A DNA stretch of 64,000 nucleotides from Arthrobacter sp. 135MFCol5.1 (GTDB lineage Bacteria > Actinomycetota > Actinomycetes > Actinomycetales > Micrococcaceae), in contig NZ_KB895453.1 in NCBI RefSeq assembly GCF_000374865.1, positions 497,828 through 561,827 of the forward strand. The letters are read 5' to 3'. Below are positions 55,372 through 64,000 of this stretch, one piece after another. Within the stretch, counting starts at the first letter, position 1. The number at the start of each line of letters is the position of its first letter. The translations under genes and the position numbers were made by a program. The notes below the pieces were generated by a model. The model saw only the letters and a program-made list of their open reading frames with translations, was not told the origin of the DNA and did not search any database.

Positions 55372-56802
55372 ATGACCAAACCACGCACCACAGTGCTTCT
55401 CACCGGGGCAACCGGGAACTGGGGGAGGGCCACCCTGCGAGAGCTCTCCTCGCGTTCCGACCGCGTCACCGTACTGGTGCTGTCTTTGCCAGGCGAAAAG
55501 GACAAGACAGTACTGTCGGAGTTCTCAGCCATGGAGAACCTGGATGTTGTCTGGGGCGATCTGACGGATTACGCCACTGTTGCTACGTGTGTAGCGCGGG
55601 CGGATGTGGTGCTCCATGTGGGCGCGGTTGTTTCGCCTTTGGCCGATGAGCAGCCCGAGCTGGCTACCCGTGTGAACGTGGGCAGCATGCGGAACATTAT
55701 CCGGGCGGTGAAGGCCCAGCCCGATCCCAGCCGGATCAGCGTTGTGGGCGTCGGGTCGGTGGCGCAGACCGGGAACCGCAACCCCCCGCTCCATTGGGGC
55801 AGGGTCGGTGACCCTATCCGCGTTTCCCAGTTCGACGCCTACGGCCAAAGTAAGGTGACAGCCGAGCGGGAACTTGTCGAGGCCGGCCTGCCGAAGTGGG
55901 TCTGGCTGAGGCAGACGGGAATCTTCCATCCCGGGATGCTCGAAATACGGGACCCCATCATGACCCACTCGCCATTCGGAGGAGTCATGGAATGGGCTTC
56001 GGTTGAAGACTCGGCCCGGCTGCTGGCCAACCTCTGCGAACCGGATGTCCCTGACGAATTATGGAGAGGCGTCTACAACATCGGTGGGGGCGAGGGCTGG
56101 CGGCTCAGTAACTGGCAACTGCAGACGGCGATCGGCGAAGCTGTGGGCGTGAAGGACATCCGGAAGTGGTATGACCGGAATTGGTTCGCACTGAAGAACT
56201 TCCATGGACAGTGGTACACGGACAGCGACCGGCTGCACGCCTTGGTCCCGTTCCGTCAGGACACGTTCGAAGGTGCCCTCTGCCGCGCCATCGCCACGGC
56301 CCCCTCGTCAGTAAAAAATGCCGGCCAAGTCCCGGCCTGGATCGTCAAACACCTCGTCATGAAGCCGTTGTCCCGCAAACCCCGGGGAACGATGGCAGCT
56401 GTCCGGTCAGGAAACGATCACGAGGTCCGCGCCCATTTCGGCAGCCTGCAGGAATGGCGGAGCATCGGCGACTGGTCCACTTTTACGCCACCAGCACCTT
56501 CCCGCACCCCGTCCTATCTCGACCACGGATATGACGAGGACAAGCCGGCATCCGAATGGTCCGCCATCGATTACCTGGAGGCAGCCACCTTTCGCGGCGG
56601 CAGGCTATTGACCGAAGACGTGATGCCTGGGCTTCCGTCGGCGCCGCTCATGTGGTCCTGCGGGTCGGGCCATGAATTCGCTGCCAGCCCCAGGCTGGTG
56701 CTTCAGGCCGGCCACTGGTGCCCCACATGTACCGCCGATCCCGCAGGCTACCGCCGGCAAGCGGAACACAATAAGTTCCTCGCCCAAGTCGTCGATGCAT
56801 GA
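55372..56802 (+). CDS. NAD-dependent epimerase/dehydratase with C-terminal zinc-ribbon-like tail
   Basis: A 476-residue protein. Residues 1-330 or so form an extended-SDR domain with LLTGATGNWGRATL as the cofactor loop and a YGQSK catalytic pair in FDAYGQSKVTAE. The last 130 residues are unrelated and end in MWSCGSGHEFAASPRLVLQAGHWCPTC, whose Cys/His/Cys/Cys spacing resembles the probable zinc-ribbon family DUF4379. This fusion is unusual. ATG 55372 is used, but TTG 55366 is better spaced from GGAG. Set between the transporter and the rhamnosidase, it may oxidise or epimerise the sugar part or the aglycone. Confidence 0.75.
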   Translation: MTKPRTTVLLTGATGNWGRATLRELSSRSDRVTVLVLSLPGEKDKTVLSEFSAMENLDVVWGDLTDYATVATCVARADVVLHVGAVVSPLADEQPELATRVNVGSMRNIIRAVKAQPDPSRISVVGVGSVAQTGNRNPPLHWGRVGDPIRVSQFDAYGQSKVTAERELVEAGLPKWVWLRQTGIFHPGMLEIRDPIMTHSPFGGVMEWASVEDSARLLANLCEPDVPDELWRGVYNIGGGEGWRLSNWQLQTAIGEAVGVKDIRKWYDRNWFALKNFHGQWYTDSDRLHALVPFRQDTFEGALCRAIATAPSSVKNAGQVPAWIVKHLVMKPLSRKPRGTMAAVRSGNDHEVRAHFGSLQEWRSIGDWSTFTPPAPSRTPSYLDHGYDEDKPASEWSAIDYLEAATFRGGRLLTEDVMPGLPSAPLMWSCGSGHEFAASPRLVLQAGHWCPTCTADPAGYRRQAEHNKFLAQVVDA

Positions 56803-56851
56803 CCGCCACGACGACCGCAAGCCCTTCCTTCCCGACACTCAAGGACTTTTC

Positions 56852-59350
56852 ATGACCCCCACCTGGCACGCCGAGTTCATCACCTCGGCATTTCCCAACG
56901 GCGAGCTGGACGACCCGGCCCTGTACTTCCGGAAGGAATTCCACGTCGCCGAGGGCCTGACCAAAGCCACCCTCAAAACAACTGCTCTCGGTCTGGTCGA
57001 ACCCCACCTCAACGGCAGCAAGGTCGGCGACGAAGTGCTGGCCCCGGGCTGGACTTCCTACCGCAACCGGCTCGTCGTCAGCTCCTACGACGTCACGGAC
57101 TCGATCGCCGTTGGTGCGAACGCGGTGGGCGCCATCGTCGGGCAGGGGTGGGCTCTCGGCCGCCTCGGCTGGGAGAACAACAGCCACTTCTACTCCGAAT
57201 CCCCGGCCCTGTACCTGGAAATCGAACTGGAGTACGGCGACCGGACGGAGTACGTCCTCTCCGACAGCAGCTTTCGCTGCTCCACCGGCGGGGTCCGCGC
57301 CAACAGCATCTACGACGGCGAGACCTTCGACGCACGCTTGGAAAGCAACGACTGGACGCTGCCCGGTTTCAATGACGGGCACTGGACCCAGGCAAAACCT
57401 TTCGAATGGAACCTCGACACGCTGATCGAACCCACCGCGCCGCCCATCCGGGCCACCGAAGAAATCAAGCCTGCATTCATCACCACCCTCGCTGGCGGCA
57501 GAACCATCATCGACTTCGGCCAGGTCATCTCAGGATGGGTACGCCTGCGCGCCCGGGGCGGAAAGGCGGGAGACACCATCACCCTCCGGCACGCCGAACT
57601 GCTCACCCTCGACGGCGAACTCGACACCGAGACGCTGCGCACGGCCAAGGCCACGGATCATTGGATCCTCGCCGGGCCTGAAGACACCACCTGGGAGCCG
57701 CGCTTTACCTTCCACGGCTTCCGCTACGCCGAAGTCACCGGCTACCCCGGCGATCTTTCCGCCCGGGACATCACCGCCGTCGTTGTACACAGCGACATGG
57801 CACGCACCGGGTGGTTCTCATCGTCACATGAGCTGGTCAACCGGATGCACGAGAACACCGTCTGGTCCATGCGCGACAACTTTGTCGGCGTCCCCACCGA
57901 CTGCCCGCAGCGGGACGAACGGCTGGGATGGACAGGGGACCTGCACGCCTTCGGACCCACCGCCGTACTCCTCCACGACGTCCGTGGGGTGCTCAGATCA
58001 TGGCTGGCAGATCTCCGGGCAGAGCAGAACGAAAAGGGCTTCGTCCCCTGGGTCGTCCCCGATATCCTCTCCACCCCGTCGTCACCGACCGCATTGTGGA
58101 GCGACGTGGCCGTCGCCCTGCCTTGGACCCTGTACCAGGAATATGGTGACACAGCCATCCTGGAAGAGTCCTACGACTCCATGGCCACCTTCGTCCGCCA
58201 AGTCGAAGGCCTGCTGGATGAGAACGGGCTATGGAGCTCGGGGTTTCAGTACGGCGACTGGCTGGACCCGGACGCCCCGGACGACAACCCCGCCGGAGGC
58301 AAAACCGACCGCCATCTCGTCGCCTCCGCCTACTTCTGCAAAACCACCAGGGAAATGGCCGACACCGCCGAAATCCTGGGAAAAGGACAGGACGCAACGT
58401 ACTTCCGCGCGCTCAACAGGCGGGTGCGCGAGGTGTTCCGGCGCGAATACGTCACCGAGGCCGGAAGGATCGTGAACGAGTCAGCGACAGCCTACGCACT
58501 GGCAATCTGCTTCGGCATCCTTGAGGAGGACCAGATGTGCCACGCCGGCAACCAGTTGGCCCAGCTCGTGGCGAAATCCGGCTACACCATCTCGACGGGC
58601 TTCGCGGGCACACCTCACGTAACGGACGCCCTGACACTCACCGGCCACCTGGATGAGGCTTACAAGCTGCTCACCCAAACCCAGTGTCCTTCCTTCCTCT
58701 ACCCTGTCACCCAGGGTGCCACGACCATCTGGGAACGCTGGGACTCCGTCCGGCCGGACGGCACTGTGAACCCTTCAGGCATGACTTCCCTGAACCACTA
58801 TGCTTTCGGAGCCGTCACGTCCTGGCTGTACCGGGTGGTCGCCGGCCTCCAGGCCGCAGCCCCGGGGTGGCGCCGCATCCGCATAGCACCCCGCCCAGGA
58901 GGCGGGATTACCCACGCCACCGCGCGGCACGACACTGTCCTGGGTTCCGCTGAAGTCTCCTGGCGGATCACATCCAAAACCATGAGCCTGGACGTGCGCA
59001 TCCCTGCCGGAGCCGAGGCCGAAGTGGTCCTGCCACTCGACCCGGACAACAGGACAATCAGCATCGGGGAAGGGCGGCACCACTGGGAATACGCGTTGCC
59101 CGAGTCCTACGGCACCCGTCCTGACTTCACCATGGACACGCCCCTGGCAGAGCTGTCCAAAGACATCACTACCTGGGACGCCCTCACCCGGGTTTTCGCC
59201 TCCCACCTGCCCGGCGTCCCCATCGACGGCAACGGGCCAGGAGCCGAAGGTATCTCGCTGACCCTTCTGCTGCAGTACGTCCCGGGTGCCTCCGAAGAAT
59301 TCCGCATGGACCTCGAAAACGCCCTGACCGAAGCCGCCGCGCACGCCTAA
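56852..59350 (+). CDS. Alpha-L-rhamnosidase, GH78 (first)
   Basis: An 832-residue GH78 enzyme without signal peptide, so cytoplasmic. The N-terminal beta-sandwich domains (to about residue 300) lead to the (alpha/alpha)6 catalytic domain, whose motif DCPQRDERLGWTGD starts at Asp350; Glu356 is the probable general acid and Glu628 in TTIWERWDS the general base. A C-terminal beta-sandwich follows. It removes terminal alpha-L-rhamnose from a glycoside. AAGGA lies six bases before ATG 56852; ATG 56795 overlaps the upstream stop and lacks such a site. Confidence 0.93.
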   Translation: MTPTWHAEFITSAFPNGELDDPALYFRKEFHVAEGLTKATLKTTALGLVEPHLNGSKVGDEVLAPGWTSYRNRLVVSSYDVTDSIAVGANAVGAIVGQGWALGRLGWENNSHFYSESPALYLEIELEYGDRTEYVLSDSSFRCSTGGVRANSIYDGETFDARLESNDWTLPGFNDGHWTQAKPFEWNLDTLIEPTAPPIRATEEIKPAFITTLAGGRTIIDFGQVISGWVRLRARGGKAGDTITLRHAELLTLDGELDTETLRTAKATDHWILAGPEDTTWEPRFTFHGFRYAEVTGYPGDLSARDITAVVVHSDMARTGWFSSSHELVNRMHENTVWSMRDNFVGVPTDCPQRDERLGWTGDLHAFGPTAVLLHDVRGVLRSWLADLRAEQNEKGFVPWVVPDILSTPSSPTALWSDVAVALPWTLYQEYGDTAILEESYDSMATFVRQVEGLLDENGLWSSGFQYGDWLDPDAPDDNPAGGKTDRHLVASAYFCKTTREMADTAEILGKGQDATYFRALNRRVREVFRREYVTEAGRIVNESATAYALAICFGILEEDQMCHAGNQLAQLVAKSGYTISTGFAGTPHVTDALTLTGHLDEAYKLLTQTQCPSFLYPVTQGATTIWERWDSVRPDGTVNPSGMTSLNHYAFGAVTSWLYRVVAGLQAAAPGWRRIRIAPRPGGGITHATARHDTVLGSAEVSWRITSKTMSLDVRIPAGAEAEVVLPLDPDNRTISIGEGRHHWEYALPESYGTRPDFTMDTPLAELSKDITTWDALTRVFASHLPGVPIDGNGPGAEGISLTLLLQYVPGASEEFRMDLENALTEAAAHA

Positions 59351-59360
59351 GACTGCCACC

Positions 59361-59395
59361 GCTGTTCGGCCCGCCTGCTGGCCGGGCCGAACAGC
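59361..59395 (+). other. Hairpin between rhamnosidase and beta-glucosidase
   Basis: GCTGTTCGGCCCG (59361-59373) and CGGGCCGAACAGC (59383-59395) make a perfect 13-bp stem with a nine-base loop and no T tract. It lies in the 67 bp between two genes of one operon, so it may tune mRNA stability rather than end the transcript. Confidence 0.6.
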
Positions 59396-59417
59396 CACCA
59401 GACCCATGGAGAGTTTG

Positions 59418-61670
59418 ATGAGCACCAACATGCCCGACCTGAGCTTGGAACAAAAAGCATCGCTGCTTTCAGGAGCGAACTTCTGGCAGACGAAAGAACT
59501 GCCAGATGCGGGCATCCCCGCCGTTGTCCTGACAGATGGGCCGCACGGTATCCGCCGCCAACTGGCAGGGGAAGACCATCTCGGCCTGCACCACAGCGAA
59601 CCCTCGACATGCTTCCCACCGGCAGTGGCGGTGGGTTCCAGCTGGAATCCAGTGGTCGCCCGGAAGCTCGGTGCCGGTGTCGGCAAGGAAGGCCGCCGAC
59701 TGGGCGTGTCCGTCGCCCTGGGGCCGGGCGTGAACATCAAAAGATCGCCGCTGTGCGGCCGGAACTTCGAGTATTACTCCGAGGACCCGCTGCTCTCTGG
59801 CATCCTGGGAGCCGCGCACGTTACCGGACTCCAGACCGAAGGCGTCGGGGCCAGCGTCAAACACTTCGCGGCCAACAACCAGGAAACCGAAAGGATGCGG
59901 GTCAGCGTCGAGGTTGACGAACGCACCCTCCGGGAAATCTACCTTCCGGCGTTCGAGCGGATCGTCAAGGAAGCCAGGCCCGCCACCGTGATGTGCTCCT
60001 ACAACAAGATCAACGGGGTTTACGCTTCGGAAAACCGGTGGCTTCTTACCGAACTGCTCCGGGACGAATGGGGCTTCGAAGGAGCCGTGGTGTCCGACTG
60101 GGGCGCGGTCTCAAACCGTGTCGCCGCACTCAAAGCCGGACTGGATCTCGACATGCCAGGCAACGGCGGAACCAGTGACCGTGAAATTGTCGAAGCAGTT
60201 AAGAACGGGACGCTGGATATCGAAGATGTCGACCGTGCGGTGTCTCGTGTTCTTTCCCTGACACACAATTCCGTGGCCTCACAGGGCCACAACGACGTCG
60301 AGGATAGCCATCACCTGGCACACGAGCTGGCCCGGGAGTGCATCGTGCTGCTCAAGAACGACGGCCCGGCGCTTCCACTGGCCGCCAATTCCCGGATTGC
60401 TGTCATCGGCCACTTCGCCGCCGAGCCCCGCTACCAGGGCGGTGGCAGCTCCCATATCAACGCGACGCGGGAGGAATCCGCCCTCGAATCCATCCGCGAA
60501 CATGCCGCACGGCTCGGGGCCGAGGTCACCTACTCGCCGGGCTTCACCGCAAGTGACCTCGCCCCGGAGCAGGCCGCACTGATGGGCGCAGCCGTTGAAG
60601 CTGCGGGCGCTTCGGACATGGCGATCGTCTTCGCCGGACTCTCCGAACAGGACGAATCCGAAGGGTTCGACCGAAGCCACCTGGACCTTCCAGCTCATCA
60701 GGTCCGTGCGATACGTGCCGTCGCGCAGGCAGCCCCGAAGACCGTCGTCGTCCTGTCCCACGGGGGCGTTGTGTCCCTCGAGGGCTGGCATGACGACGTC
60801 GACGCGATCGTTGAAGGGTGGCTGCTGGGCCAGGCAGGCGGGGCAGCGATCGCCGACGTACTGTTCGGCGTGGTCAACCCTTCCGGGCACCTTGCCGAAA
60901 CTATTCCGTTGAGGCTTCAGGACAATCCCAGCTGGCTCAACTTCCCGGGAGAACAGCAGCATGTCCGCTACGGGGAAGGCGTGTTCGTCGGGTACCGCTA
61001 CTACACCAGCGCCGAGGTCCCAGTCCGCTACCACTTCGGACACGGGCTCAGCTACACAAAGTTCCGTACCGACGGCCTTGACGTGGAAGTCACAGGACCC
61101 TCCACAGCATGCGCACGCGTGACCGTCACCAACACGGGAAGCCTCGCCGGGAGACATGTCATCCAGCTCTATGTGGCCACCACTGCGGGCCCCGTGAAAC
61201 GCCCGGCCCGCGAGTTGAGGGCTTTCACCAAGATCGATCTGGGCCCCGGTCAGACCAGCACCGTGGAATTGAAGCTGGATCATCGGTCCTTTGCCTACTA
61301 TGACCAACCGCTCGGGCGTTGGCTGGTTGCACCGGGTGACTATGCAATCCAGATCGGTGTCAACGCCGGAACCGTCGAAACCGAAACCACCGTCAGTTTG
61401 GTGGGGGACACCATTGCCCGTGAACTGAGCATGGATTCCCCTGTCGGTGAATGGTTCGGGCACCCCGTCGTGGGCCCGGTACTCCTGAAGGGGATCACGG
61501 CCTCGATGTCAGAGGAACAAGCATTGTCCGCCGCGGCCAACCAAGACAGTATGCGGATGGTGGAATCCTTGCCAATGAAGCAATTCGTCGGCTTCCTCGG
61601 AGGCGCCCTCCCGCCCGAAGCACTTGACCAGCTGCTGGAACTCAGCCGCCAGCCGGCTGAAGCTGTCTGA
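59418..61670 (+). CDS. Beta-glucosidase, GH3
   Basis: A 750-residue GH3 enzyme without export signal. The N-terminal barrel has LTDGPHGIRRQ, KHFAANNQET and the nucleophile Asp227 in VVSDWGAV; the alpha/beta sandwich follows, and the C-terminal fibronectin-III-like domain reads VTNTGSLAGRHVIQLYVATTAGPVKRPARELRAF. It would remove the beta-linked glucose left after rhamnose is cut off. ATG 59418 has GGAGAG upstream; ATG 59406 would place the site inside the gene. Confidence 0.94.
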   Translation: MSTNMPDLSLEQKASLLSGANFWQTKELPDAGIPAVVLTDGPHGIRRQLAGEDHLGLHHSEPSTCFPPAVAVGSSWNPVVARKLGAGVGKEGRRLGVSVALGPGVNIKRSPLCGRNFEYYSEDPLLSGILGAAHVTGLQTEGVGASVKHFAANNQETERMRVSVEVDERTLREIYLPAFERIVKEARPATVMCSYNKINGVYASENRWLLTELLRDEWGFEGAVVSDWGAVSNRVAALKAGLDLDMPGNGGTSDREIVEAVKNGTLDIEDVDRAVSRVLSLTHNSVASQGHNDVEDSHHLAHELARECIVLLKNDGPALPLAANSRIAVIGHFAAEPRYQGGGSSHINATREESALESIREHAARLGAEVTYSPGFTASDLAPEQAALMGAAVEAAGASDMAIVFAGLSEQDESEGFDRSHLDLPAHQVRAIRAVAQAAPKTVVVLSHGGVVSLEGWHDDVDAIVEGWLLGQAGGAAIADVLFGVVNPSGHLAETIPLRLQDNPSWLNFPGEQQHVRYGEGVFVGYRYYTSAEVPVRYHFGHGLSYTKFRTDGLDVEVTGPSTACARVTVTNTGSLAGRHVIQLYVATTAGPVKRPARELRAFTKIDLGPGQTSTVELKLDHRSFAYYDQPLGRWLVAPGDYAIQIGVNAGTVETETTVSLVGDTIARELSMDSPVGEWFGHPVVGPVLLKGITASMSEEQALSAAANQDSMRMVESLPMKQFVGFLGGALPPEALDQLLELSRQPAEAV

Positions 61671-61725
61671 CTGTTCCGTCCACACATCGAGCCATCATCT
61701 CCGACGGACTGCAGAAAGTACCCCC

Positions 61726-64000
61726 GTGACTGCCCCAATCGATGCCACTGCCCAGGACCTGCTCGCCAAAGCGATCTGGATCCAGGCCGCTGAAGACACT
61801 GTCCCCCCGGCCGGAGCGCGCCCGGCCTATGAATTCCGCACTATCTTTACCCTTGACGAGGCGCCACGGCGCGCCACCCTGGCGGCCACCGCGCACGGGA
61901 TCTATGAAGCCTTCATCAACGGGGTCCGTGTTGGCGATGAGGAACTGGCTCCCGGCCTGACCAGTTACGCCAAAACCCTCTACGTTCAGCACCACGAAGT
62001 CACAGCCTTGCTCGAGGCGGGTCTGAACGAACTGCGGCTGGTGCTCAGCGACGGATGGTTCCGCGGACGCTGCGGCCCCAGCCGGGTTCCTGACAACTTC
62101 GGCACACATACCGCTCTTGTCGCACAAGTCGACCTCGAAACAGCGGCAGGCACCATGATCGTTGCCACGGGCCCTGACTGGGAATACGGCACCGGCGCCA
62201 TCACCGCCGCAGACCTCATGGACGGGCAAACAACCGATTTCACGAGGCTGGACGACATCTCATGGCAGCCCGTTAGGATCGCGGACGACGCGTTGACCCT
62301 GGACCGGTCCAGACTGGCCTTGTCGCCCGCGCCCCCCGTGCGCCGCATCCGTGAATACCCGGCCACTGACATCACCAGGCTTCCTGGTGGACGACAAATC
62401 GTTGACTTTGGACAAAACCTCAACGGCTGGGTTCGACTGGCAGTGCTCGGACCAGCAGGAACCACCATCAGGCTCACCCATGGGGAAGCCCTTGACGCCG
62501 CCGGCGACCTGACCACCGCCCACCTTGCCTATACTCCGTACCCGGACCCCAACCCGCTGCCCACAGGCCAAATCGACACCGCCGTCTCCCGCGGGCAATC
62601 CGGTGACGTGTTCGAACCTCGCCACACCACCCACGGGTTCCGCTACGTTGCCGTCGATGGCCTCAGAGAGGACCTCAACCCGGCCGACATCCTCGCCGTC
62701 CTCGTGCACACGGACCTGGCAGCGGCCGGAACGTTCGACTGCAGTGATGAACGCCTTAACCGACTGCACCGCATCGCCGAGGCCAGCTGGCACGCAAACG
62801 CGTGCGACGTACCGACAGACTGCCCGCAACGGGAACGCTGGGGATACACCGGCGATTACCAAATTTTTGTCCGCAGCGCCGCATTCCTTGACGACGTCTA
62901 CGGGTTCTCGAGGAAATGGCTGCGGTCGCTGGCTGACGACCAGCTCGACAACGGTTGCATTACCAACGTTGCCCCCAACACGGGCGTGGTGGACAACCCG
63001 GAGATCCCTTTCTCCTTCGACGGGTCCGCCGGCTGGGGGGACGCGGCAACCATCGTGCCCTGGCAGCTCTACGTAACTTACGGCGACGCCGGCGTGCTCG
63101 AAGAGAATTTCACGATGATGGCCCGATGGGTGGACTATATCGCCGGCCTTGCCGCCACCGGGCGGCACCCCTCCCGGCAGGAGAACCGACCGGAGCCGCC
63201 ACCACACGAAAGGTTCCTGTGGGACTCAGGCTTCCACTGGGGAGAATGGGCCGAGCCCGGGGGAGTCTTCGACTTCTTCGGGGACAAAGGCATCGTGGCA
63301 ACCGCGTATATGGCCCGGTCCGCAGACATCGTCTCCAAGGCCGCCACGATCCTTGGAAAAGAAGGGCTCGCCCTCCACTACCGGGAACTTCATGCCAACG
63401 CCGTTGAAGCCTGGCGCACCGAGTACCTCACCCGCGAAGGCCACCTGACCCTCGAATCGCAGGCCAACTACGTGCGGGGCCTGGCCTTCGGGCTGATCCC
63501 TGCTGCACTCCAAACAAACGCCGTCAACCGTCTTGTCGAGCTCATCCGGGAAGAGGACACCCATCTATCCACAGGATTCCTCTCCACACCATTTCTGTTG
63601 CCGGTCCTGGCGGACTACGGCCGGACCGGCATCGCCTACGAACTTCTGTTCCAGGACACCGCTCCGAGCTGGATGACCATGCTCGACAGGGGCGCGACCA
63701 CGATTTGGGAATCCTGGGAAGGAATCACGGAAGACGGCATGCCGCATGAGTCGTTGAACCACTACTCCAAGGGGGCGGTCATCACGTTCCTGCACGAATA
63801 CGTTGCCGGTGTCCGGCCCGATGAAAACCAACCCGGGTATGAGCACTTCACCGTCGAACCCAAGCCAGGGCACGGACTGACATGGGCACGCGCCAACCTC
63901 CGAACTGCCCGCGGAGTCATTACCAGCACATGGCATCTCGACGACGAGACGTTCACACTTGATGTGACCGTGCCCGCGGGGGCAACAGCCCGCATTGTCA
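61726..64000 (+). CDS. Alpha-L-rhamnosidase, GH78 (second), cut by the window edge
   Basis: A GH78 enzyme of which 758 codons are inside the window. GTG 61726 follows AGAAAG. The catalytic motif DCPQRERWGYTGD begins at Asp365, one residue shorter than in the first rhamnosidase, so Glu370 is the probable general acid; Glu662 in TTIWESWEG is the probable base. The N-terminal domains and IVDFGQNLNGWVRL resemble the first enzyme but identity is low. No signal peptide is present. Two distinct rhamnosidases in one operon suggest two different rhamnose linkages. Confidence 0.92.
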   Translation, partial: MTAPIDATAQDLLAKAIWIQAAEDTVPPAGARPAYEFRTIFTLDEAPRRATLAATAHGIYEAFINGVRVGDEELAPGLTSYAKTLYVQHHEVTALLEAGLNELRLVLSDGWFRGRCGPSRVPDNFGTHTALVAQVDLETAAGTMIVATGPDWEYGTGAITAADLMDGQTTDFTRLDDISWQPVRIADDALTLDRSRLALSPAPPVRRIREYPATDITRLPGGRQIVDFGQNLNGWVRLAVLGPAGTTIRLTHGEALDAAGDLTTAHLAYTPYPDPNPLPTGQIDTAVSRGQSGDVFEPRHTTHGFRYVAVDGLREDLNPADILAVLVHTDLAAAGTFDCSDERLNRLHRIAEASWHANACDVPTDCPQRERWGYTGDYQIFVRSAAFLDDVYGFSRKWLRSLADDQLDNGCITNVAPNTGVVDNPEIPFSFDGSAGWGDAATIVPWQLYVTYGDAGVLEENFTMMARWVDYIAGLAATGRHPSRQENRPEPPPHERFLWDSGFHWGEWAEPGGVFDFFGDKGIVATAYMARSADIVSKAATILGKEGLALHYRELHANAVEAWRTEYLTREGHLTLESQANYVRGLAFGLIPAALQTNAVNRLVELIREEDTHLSTGFLSTPFLLPVLADYGRTGIAYELLFQDTAPSWMTMLDRGATTIWESWEGITEDGMPHESLNHYSKGAVITFLHEYVAGVRPDENQPGYEHFTVEPKPGHGLTWARANLRTARGVITSTWHLDDETFTLDVTVPAGATARIV

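Overview
This is a high-GC actinobacterial chromosome segment, most likely from Arthrobacter, Pseudarthrobacter or a close relative in the Micrococcaceae. The call rests on gene families and gene order: a rib operon behind an FMN riboswitch next to hisE-hisG-hisF, hisI running into a trp operon with two actinobacterial membrane-protein genes, lgt and gltBD after trpA, a PdtaR-like ANTAR regulator, DUF3000 beside RNase D, a TIGR03085 protein, and GTG/TTG starts with 1-4 bp overlaps. No replication origin, CRISPR array, phage module or transposase was seen.

Layout. 1-1954: the end of an ECF-type transporter (T subunit plus a fused double ATPase). 2006-7591 (minus): a fatty-acid beta-oxidation pair (thiolase and FadB-like protein) with a palindromic operator, then RNase D and DUF3000. 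7658-10888 (minus): a three-gene unit of a DUF6421-like protein, an SDR and a threonine aldolase behind a 13-bp inverted repeat. 11054-22692: mixed housekeeping and metabolic genes (MsrB, hydrolase, aldehyde dehydrogenase, SDR, multicopper oxidase, YbaK deacylase, SufE with a rhodanese, ZapE, BenE, a small antitoxin-like protein). 22840-23840: six tRNA genes. 23945-28763: a PD-(D/E)XK nuclease-like gene, then def-fmt-rsmB-rpe.

28806-51966 is core biosynthesis: FMN riboswitch and ribD-ribE-ribB-ribA-ribH; hisE, hisG, hisF; hisI-trpE-(two membrane proteins)-trpC-trpB-trpA-lgt; gltB-gltD; pyk; and an ANTAR regulator on the other strand. These genes tie riboflavin, histidine and tryptophan synthesis to nitrogen assimilation and the end of glycolysis.

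A tRNA-Leu gene and about 540 bp with no gene mark a change of character. From 52825 to the right edge lies a catabolic locus: a LacI-type repressor with two clear operators, an MFS transporter, an SDR-family dehydrogenase with a C-terminal zinc-ribbon-like tail, two different GH78 alpha-L-rhamnosidases (the second cut by the window edge) and a GH3 beta-glucosidase. No enzyme here has an export signal, so the likely scheme is import of a rhamnose- and glucose-bearing glycoside (a flavonoid rutinoside would fit) followed by cytoplasmic deglycosylation. This locus and the DUF6421 unit are the least explained parts of the window.
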